Shown here: one piece after another, positions 60,701-64,000 of the stretch
Layout: each line of letters opens with the position of its first letter
Numbering within the stretch: the first letter of the stretch is position 1
Origin: Hymenobacter sediminis
GTDB taxonomy: Bacteria; Bacteroidota; Bacteroidia; Cytophagales; Hymenobacteraceae
NCBI RefSeq assembly: GCF_003231285.1
Contig: NZ_QKNS01000006.1
Coordinates: 1 to 64,000 of the forward strand
Direction: 5' to 3'
DNA: 64,000 nucleotides
The notes under the pieces: model-generated
Database searches by the model: none
The model's input: only the letters and a program-made list of their open reading frames with translations
What the model was told of the DNA's origin: nothing
Translations under genes and position numbers: made by a program

Positions 60701-61510
60701 TTACAAAGCGCTTTTCAGCGTGTTGAAATCGTTGCTGTTGGCCGTGCGGTTGCGGCAGCCCATCTGGTCGGCTTTACTTTGGATGTTCTGAATGCGGGAG
60801 CCAGGGTTGGGGTGGGTGCTCAAGAACTCGGGGGTAGCAGCCTGCCCTTCCTTTTCAGCCTTGATGAAGAAGCCGGCGGCTCCGTCGCAGGCGTAGTAGT
60901 TGGTACCGTTCAGGTATTCTACCGAGTACGCATCGGCCTCCGTTTCGTAGTCGCGGCTGAACTTGAGCTGACCCAGGCTGGCGGCTACGTCAACCAGCGT
61001 GTTCTCATTTTCACCCAGCAGCAAACTCAGCAGCACACTGATGCCGTACTGGTTCTGAAGCTGGCGGGAAGTGTGGCGACGGTCGGCGTGGGCAATTTCG
61101 TGGCCCAGCACGCCAGCCAGCTCGGTTTCGTTGTCGAGGTACTTAATCAGGCCTGAGTACACGTAGATGTGCCCGCCGGGGGTAGCAAAGGCGTTCTGCA
61201 CCTGGTCATCCTTGATGATTTTAACGTCCCAGGGGAAGTCGTTGCGGTACTGCAGCTTGCCATTATCGAGGACGCGGGTAACAATGCGGCCCAGGGCGGC
61301 ATAGGCGGTAGGGTTACTGCCAGCTTCCAGCAGCTGGCCCTTGGCGCGGAACGTCGAGTCGGTTTCAGCGGCTACTTTTTCGCCGAGGGCTTTATCATCT
61401 TCCACCGAAAACAGCAGAACCCCGTCGCCATCTTTCGAGCAGGAAGAAACGGTGCCAAGAGAAACTATAAGGCCGAGAAGCAGCCAGGGTTTGAGCAAAA
61501 AACGACGCAT
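60701..61510 (-). CDS. M48 family metalloprotease, lipoprotein
   Basis: 269 residues. A lipoprotein signal ends at C24 (GTVSSC). HEIAH (137-141) and the later ETEADAYSVEYL glutamate make a complete zinc site. FLSTHPNPGSRIQNI repeats the C-terminal motif of the other M48 enzyme. Periplasm- or outer-membrane-anchored quality control is likely. Confidence 0.92.
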   Translation of the reverse strand: MRRFLLKPWLLLGLIVSLGTVSSCSKDGDGVLLFSVEDDKALGEKVAAETDSTFRAKGQLLEAGSNPTAYAALGRIVTRVLDNGKLQYRNDFPWDVKIIKDDQVQNAFATPGGHIYVYSGLIKYLDNETELAGVLGHEIAHADRRHTSRQLQNQYGISVLLSLLLGENENTLVDVAASLGQLKFSRDYETEADAYSVEYLNGTNYYACDGAAGFFIKAEKEGQAATPEFLSTHPNPGSRIQNIQSKADQMGCRNRTANSNDFNTLKSAL

Positions 61511-61880
61511 AAAACGCGAAAGAAAGGATGTAAGAAAGAGTGTCGGTGCCAGCCCTATAGAAAAAACAGTGCCAGAACAGGCAGGCTCCTAACGGCTTTT
61601 TCAAACAAGATGTTGCTTCTACGCGGTTTAAAGCTAGTTTTAGAGGGTATACTGCGGAGTATCAGTTGGAAAGAATGTGTATCAGCAACCTGGCTTTCTG
61701 CTAAAAGTGAAAAGCAGTCCGCCGCCGGTTTGCCCTGCCATTTCGGTCAGGCAAGGGGGTAGGCAGCAGCGGCACCGTAGCCGGAGGGGTAAAGGCCACA
61801 GTAGCCTCATCGTTTCAGGGGCAGCTTGCGTAGAGAGGAAACCGCCCGCTAGTGTAGCCAGCGGCTTTTGAACCTGAACT
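61511..61880. other. Non-coding spacer between divergent genes
   Basis: This 370-bp interval holds the promoters of the M48 lipoprotein and topoisomerase IB genes. I found no convincing TAnnTTTG box and no RNA gene. Small open frames are not credible. Confidence 0.4.
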
Positions 61881-63005
61881 ATGTCTGTTACTACCACCGC
61901 CCGCCCGAAAACCCGCAAAAAGAAGCTGGAGCCTCTGGAAGAAGCTCATATTCTCTACAAAGACCCTGCTCGCCAAGCCGAGTTGGCTGGGCTGCGCTAC
62001 CTCACCGATACCAAGCCCGGCCTGACCCGCGAAGCTACTGCCACGGGTGAGTTTCGCTACCTCACGGCTAAAGGCGAACCCGTGGAAGATGAAAAGACGC
62101 TGGAGCGCATCCGCAGCTTCGTGATTCCGCCGGCCTGGACGGAGGTCTGGATTTCACCCTCACCCAACAGCCATCTGCAGGTAACCGGCCGCGACGCCAA
62201 GGGCCGCAAGCAGTACCTCTACCACGCGGCCTGGGACCAAGCCCGCGCCCTCACCAAATTCAGCCGCCTGCGGGCCTTCGGCGAAAAGCTGGCCGAGCTG
62301 AGGATGCAGCTACATAAAGACCTAGGCCGTCCCGCACTGGATAAGCGCAAGGTAATTGCGCTGGTCTTGACCCTCATGGACCAGTCCTTTATTCGCATTG
62401 GGAATAAGGAGTACGCCAAAAAGAACAAAACCTATGGCCTTACTACCCTGCGCGACAAGCATGTGCAGGTGAGCGGGGCCGATGTGCGCTTCAGCTTTGT
62501 GGGCAAGAAGGGGGTAGCCCACGACCTCACCATCCACGACCGGAAGCTGGCCCGTCTGGTGCAGAAATGCAAGGAAATACCTGGCCAGCACCTGTTTCAG
62601 TACTACGCCCCTGACGGGCACCGCGAAGAGCTGGAATCGGGCGACGTGAACGACTACCTGCACGAAGTAACCGGCATGAACCTTTCGGCCAAGGACTTCC
62701 GCACCTGGGGTGGCACCGTGAAAATGGTGGAGGCCCTAGAACGGGTAATCGACGAAGAGCCGGAGTTTCCGAAGCCCAAGTCTTTGAAACGAGCTTTAAA
62801 AGATGTGGCCGAGAACCTGGGCAATACGCCAAGCGTGTGCTCCAAATACTACATCCATCCGCAGGTAGTAGAGCTGTTCAACTCCAATCAGCTCATCGAC
62901 TACCTGCGCCGCCACGACGCTGACCCCAACGAAAACGACCTGCTAACTCCCACCGAGCACATGGTGCTGGAAATGCTGCAGGAGCTGGAAGCGGCTAAAC
63001 AGTAA
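61881..63005 (+). CDS. DNA topoisomerase IB (poxvirus type)
   Basis: 374 residues. An N-terminal basic, DNA-gripping domain precedes the catalytic domain with the R/K-rich GNKEYAKKNKTYGLTTLRDKH and the H/R-containing AKDFRTWGGT. The catalytic tyrosine is Y324 within SVCSKYYIHPQV. The enzyme relaxes supercoils of both signs through a 3'-phosphotyrosine. The start ATG 61881 is clear. A strong palindrome follows. Confidence 0.95.
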   Translation: MSVTTTARPKTRKKKLEPLEEAHILYKDPARQAELAGLRYLTDTKPGLTREATATGEFRYLTAKGEPVEDEKTLERIRSFVIPPAWTEVWISPSPNSHLQVTGRDAKGRKQYLYHAAWDQARALTKFSRLRAFGEKLAELRMQLHKDLGRPALDKRKVIALVLTLMDQSFIRIGNKEYAKKNKTYGLTTLRDKHVQVSGADVRFSFVGKKGVAHDLTIHDRKLARLVQKCKEIPGQHLFQYYAPDGHREELESGDVNDYLHEVTGMNLSAKDFRTWGGTVKMVEALERVIDEEPEFPKPKSLKRALKDVAENLGNTPSVCSKYYIHPQVVELFNSNQLIDYLRRHDADPNENDLLTPTEHMVLEMLQELEAAKQ

Positions 63006-63054
63006 GCAAAGGGTCATAGCGCGGAACCGAGGTTATTCTTCTCGGCCATCCTAC

Positions 63055-63116
63055 CCCCTATAAATGAGACAAGCCCTTGACGTGTGGGCATCAAGGACTT
63101 GTCTCATTTATAGGGG
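63055..63116. terminator. Long perfect palindrome at a convergent junction
   Basis: CCCCTATAAATGAGACAAG (63055-63073) is repeated exactly in inverted orientation at 63098-63116, a 19-bp stem with further pairing (CCTTGA / TCAAGG) inside. It lies between topoisomerase IB and the convergent gene at the right edge. There is no U tract. Confidence 0.7.
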
Positions 63117-63159
63117 TGGGGTGCTGGTAGAATAGCGTCGCTGCCCTCGTGTTGTGCAT

Positions 63160-64000
63160 TTATCTGCCTGAACCGTCACGGTCGAAGGCGTGCGGTTTAA
63201 CGCTGTGTTCGGTGCGGTTCTTGAGTTCGGGGCCGATTCCTAGCTCGTTGTTGCGGCGCGTGTCATAGAAGCGGGTACGCTTGCGCCAGCCACCCACGCG
63301 CGACGAATCCTGCACTAGGTCGGAGCCGGGGCCACCGTAGATGTCCAAGAAGGGTGAACGGCGCACCTGGCCCGATACAATAAACTCGTCCTTGCCCTGC
63401 AGGCCATGCAGCACGACTGTGCGCGTATTGGCCGGATTGAAGCTGCGCTGATAGAGCAGCAGCGGCTTTGTCTGGCCCTCTTTGCCCGGAATTTGATACA
63501 CCGATACTACGGTAGCTGTATCGGAGCGGCGCTCTACCACGAAACGCTCATTCTGATCGGTGCCGGCTACTACCACTTGGCGGGCCTTCAAGGCATAAAA
63601 TTCGTCGGCTACCTGGGGTAAGTTAGCCCGGCGGGCGCGGAGAGCTTTCTCCAGCTGCGGACCTTGCTTACGATATACCTCGGCCGGCAAGCCCTGGCGC
63701 ACGGCTCGTGCAATAACCTCATCGGTGAGGCGGGTTTGCAAATCGAGGGCAGTACGGCGGTAGGCAGGCTGGCTTACTTCGGCCAGGGCCCGCTCATCAA
63801 TAAAGCTGGCGTTGCGGGTGTAGCCTTCGGTGCTTTGGTAGCGTGGCCCGAAGGTCCGGAACTTGCTTACCAGCTTGCTGATAACCCACGGAATAATGCC
63901 ATCATCAAACCGGAAAAACACCTGGTCCCGATCCTGGGGCACGGGCCGCCAGAGGGTTTGGCCGGCCGGCTGGGGGTAGGCGGCCCAGCTCCATTGCCCC
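63160..64000 (-). CDS. C-terminal part of a large phosphoesterase/outer-membrane protein (runs off the right edge)
   Basis: The open frame continues to the window end, so the true start is outside. The visible ~280 residues include VFFRFDDGIIPWVISKLVS, RLTDEVIARAVRQGLPAEVY, LDIYGGPGSDLVQDSSRVGG and a closing DTRRNNELGIGPE. This matches the middle of Bacteroidota proteins in which a calcineurin-like phosphoesterase is followed by this domain and an outer-membrane barrel. Here the protein ends shortly after (RDGSGR), so the barrel is missing or shortened. The fused gene is not otherwise identified. Confidence 0.6.
   Translation of the reverse strand, partial: GQWSWAAYPQPAGQTLWRPVPQDRDQVFFRFDDGIIPWVISKLVSKFRTFGPRYQSTEGYTRNASFIDERALAEVSQPAYRRTALDLQTRLTDEVIARAVRQGLPAEVYRKQGPQLEKALRARRANLPQVADEFYALKARQVVVAGTDQNERFVVERRSDTATVVSVYQIPGKEGQTKPLLLYQRSFNPANTRTVVLHGLQGKDEFIVSGQVRRSPFLDIYGGPGSDLVQDSSRVGGWRKRTRFYDTRRNNELGIGPELKNRTEHSVKPHAFDRDGSGR

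Overview
The window looks like a chromosomal segment of a GC-rich Bacteroidota of the Hymenobacter type (Cytophagales). This is an inference from gene content and signals, not a database result. The evidence is the 5' end of a Bacteroidota-type 16S rRNA at the left edge, promoters of the TTG-N19-TAnnTTTG class instead of -35/-10 boxes, genes without Shine-Dalgarno sequences, many lipoproteins and DUF families typical of the phylum (DUF4199, lmo0937-type, a PorE-like OmpA protein), a fused IcmF acyl-CoA mutase and a YbiT-type ABC-F protein. There is no integrase, transposase, CRISPR array or tRNA that I can see. The region is ordinary chromosome with patches of gene decay.

Layout. Positions 1-490 hold the start of an rRNA operon running left, with two tandem promoters. 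From 0.7 to 8.1 kb there are minus-strand envelope and small-molecule genes (polysaccharide deacetylase, OmpA protein, aldo/keto reductase, alpha/beta hydrolase) and several short unrecognised genes that resemble orphan immunity proteins. A broken membrane-protein gene lies at 4.3-5.0 kb. From 8.2 to 17.5 kb two near-twin lipoprotein class B penicillin-binding proteins flank an AraC regulator, an epoxide-hydrolase-like enzyme, an amino-acid permease and a DinB protein. From 18 to 30 kb there are a ferritin-like DUF892 protein, a TPR lipoprotein, icmF, a decay zone (a carboxypeptidase-regulatory-domain pseudogene and a Uma2 nuclease remnant, followed by an intact paralogue of the first), a GH15 glycosidase and a GlcG/HbpS protein.

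From 30 to 46 kb lies a dense housekeeping block: lepA, folD, queE, a PorE-like OmpA protein, two tandem small secreted proteins, gltA, mnmE, a DtxR/MntR regulator, fabH, a glycosyltransferase, dapD and a conserved protein of unknown function. From 46 to 64 kb come msrA, 3-hydroxyacyl-CoA dehydrogenase, a YbiT-like ABC-F ATPase, an L,D-transpeptidase-like protein, two M48 metalloproteases, a lipid kinase, a metallophosphoesterase, a Lon-N domain protein, mtgA, an App1-like phosphatase, topoisomerase IB and the C-terminal part of an outer-membrane-associated protein that runs off the right edge.

Themes. Cell-wall and envelope maintenance recurs (two PBPs, mtgA, an L,D-transpeptidase-like protein, dapD, OmpA-domain anchors, M48 proteases). 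IcmF and the hydroxyacyl-CoA dehydrogenase point to branched-chain or short-chain acyl-CoA metabolism feeding the TCA cycle started by gltA. Most transcription units end in strong hairpins, many of them shared by convergent genes. Three loci are demonstrably decayed. No complete novel multi-gene system was found. The most unusual items are the lipoprotein PBP pair, the one-sided decay of ATPase motifs in the ABC-F protein, a scattered family of small secreted proteins, and a very frequent, strand-skewed GGGGTAG word.
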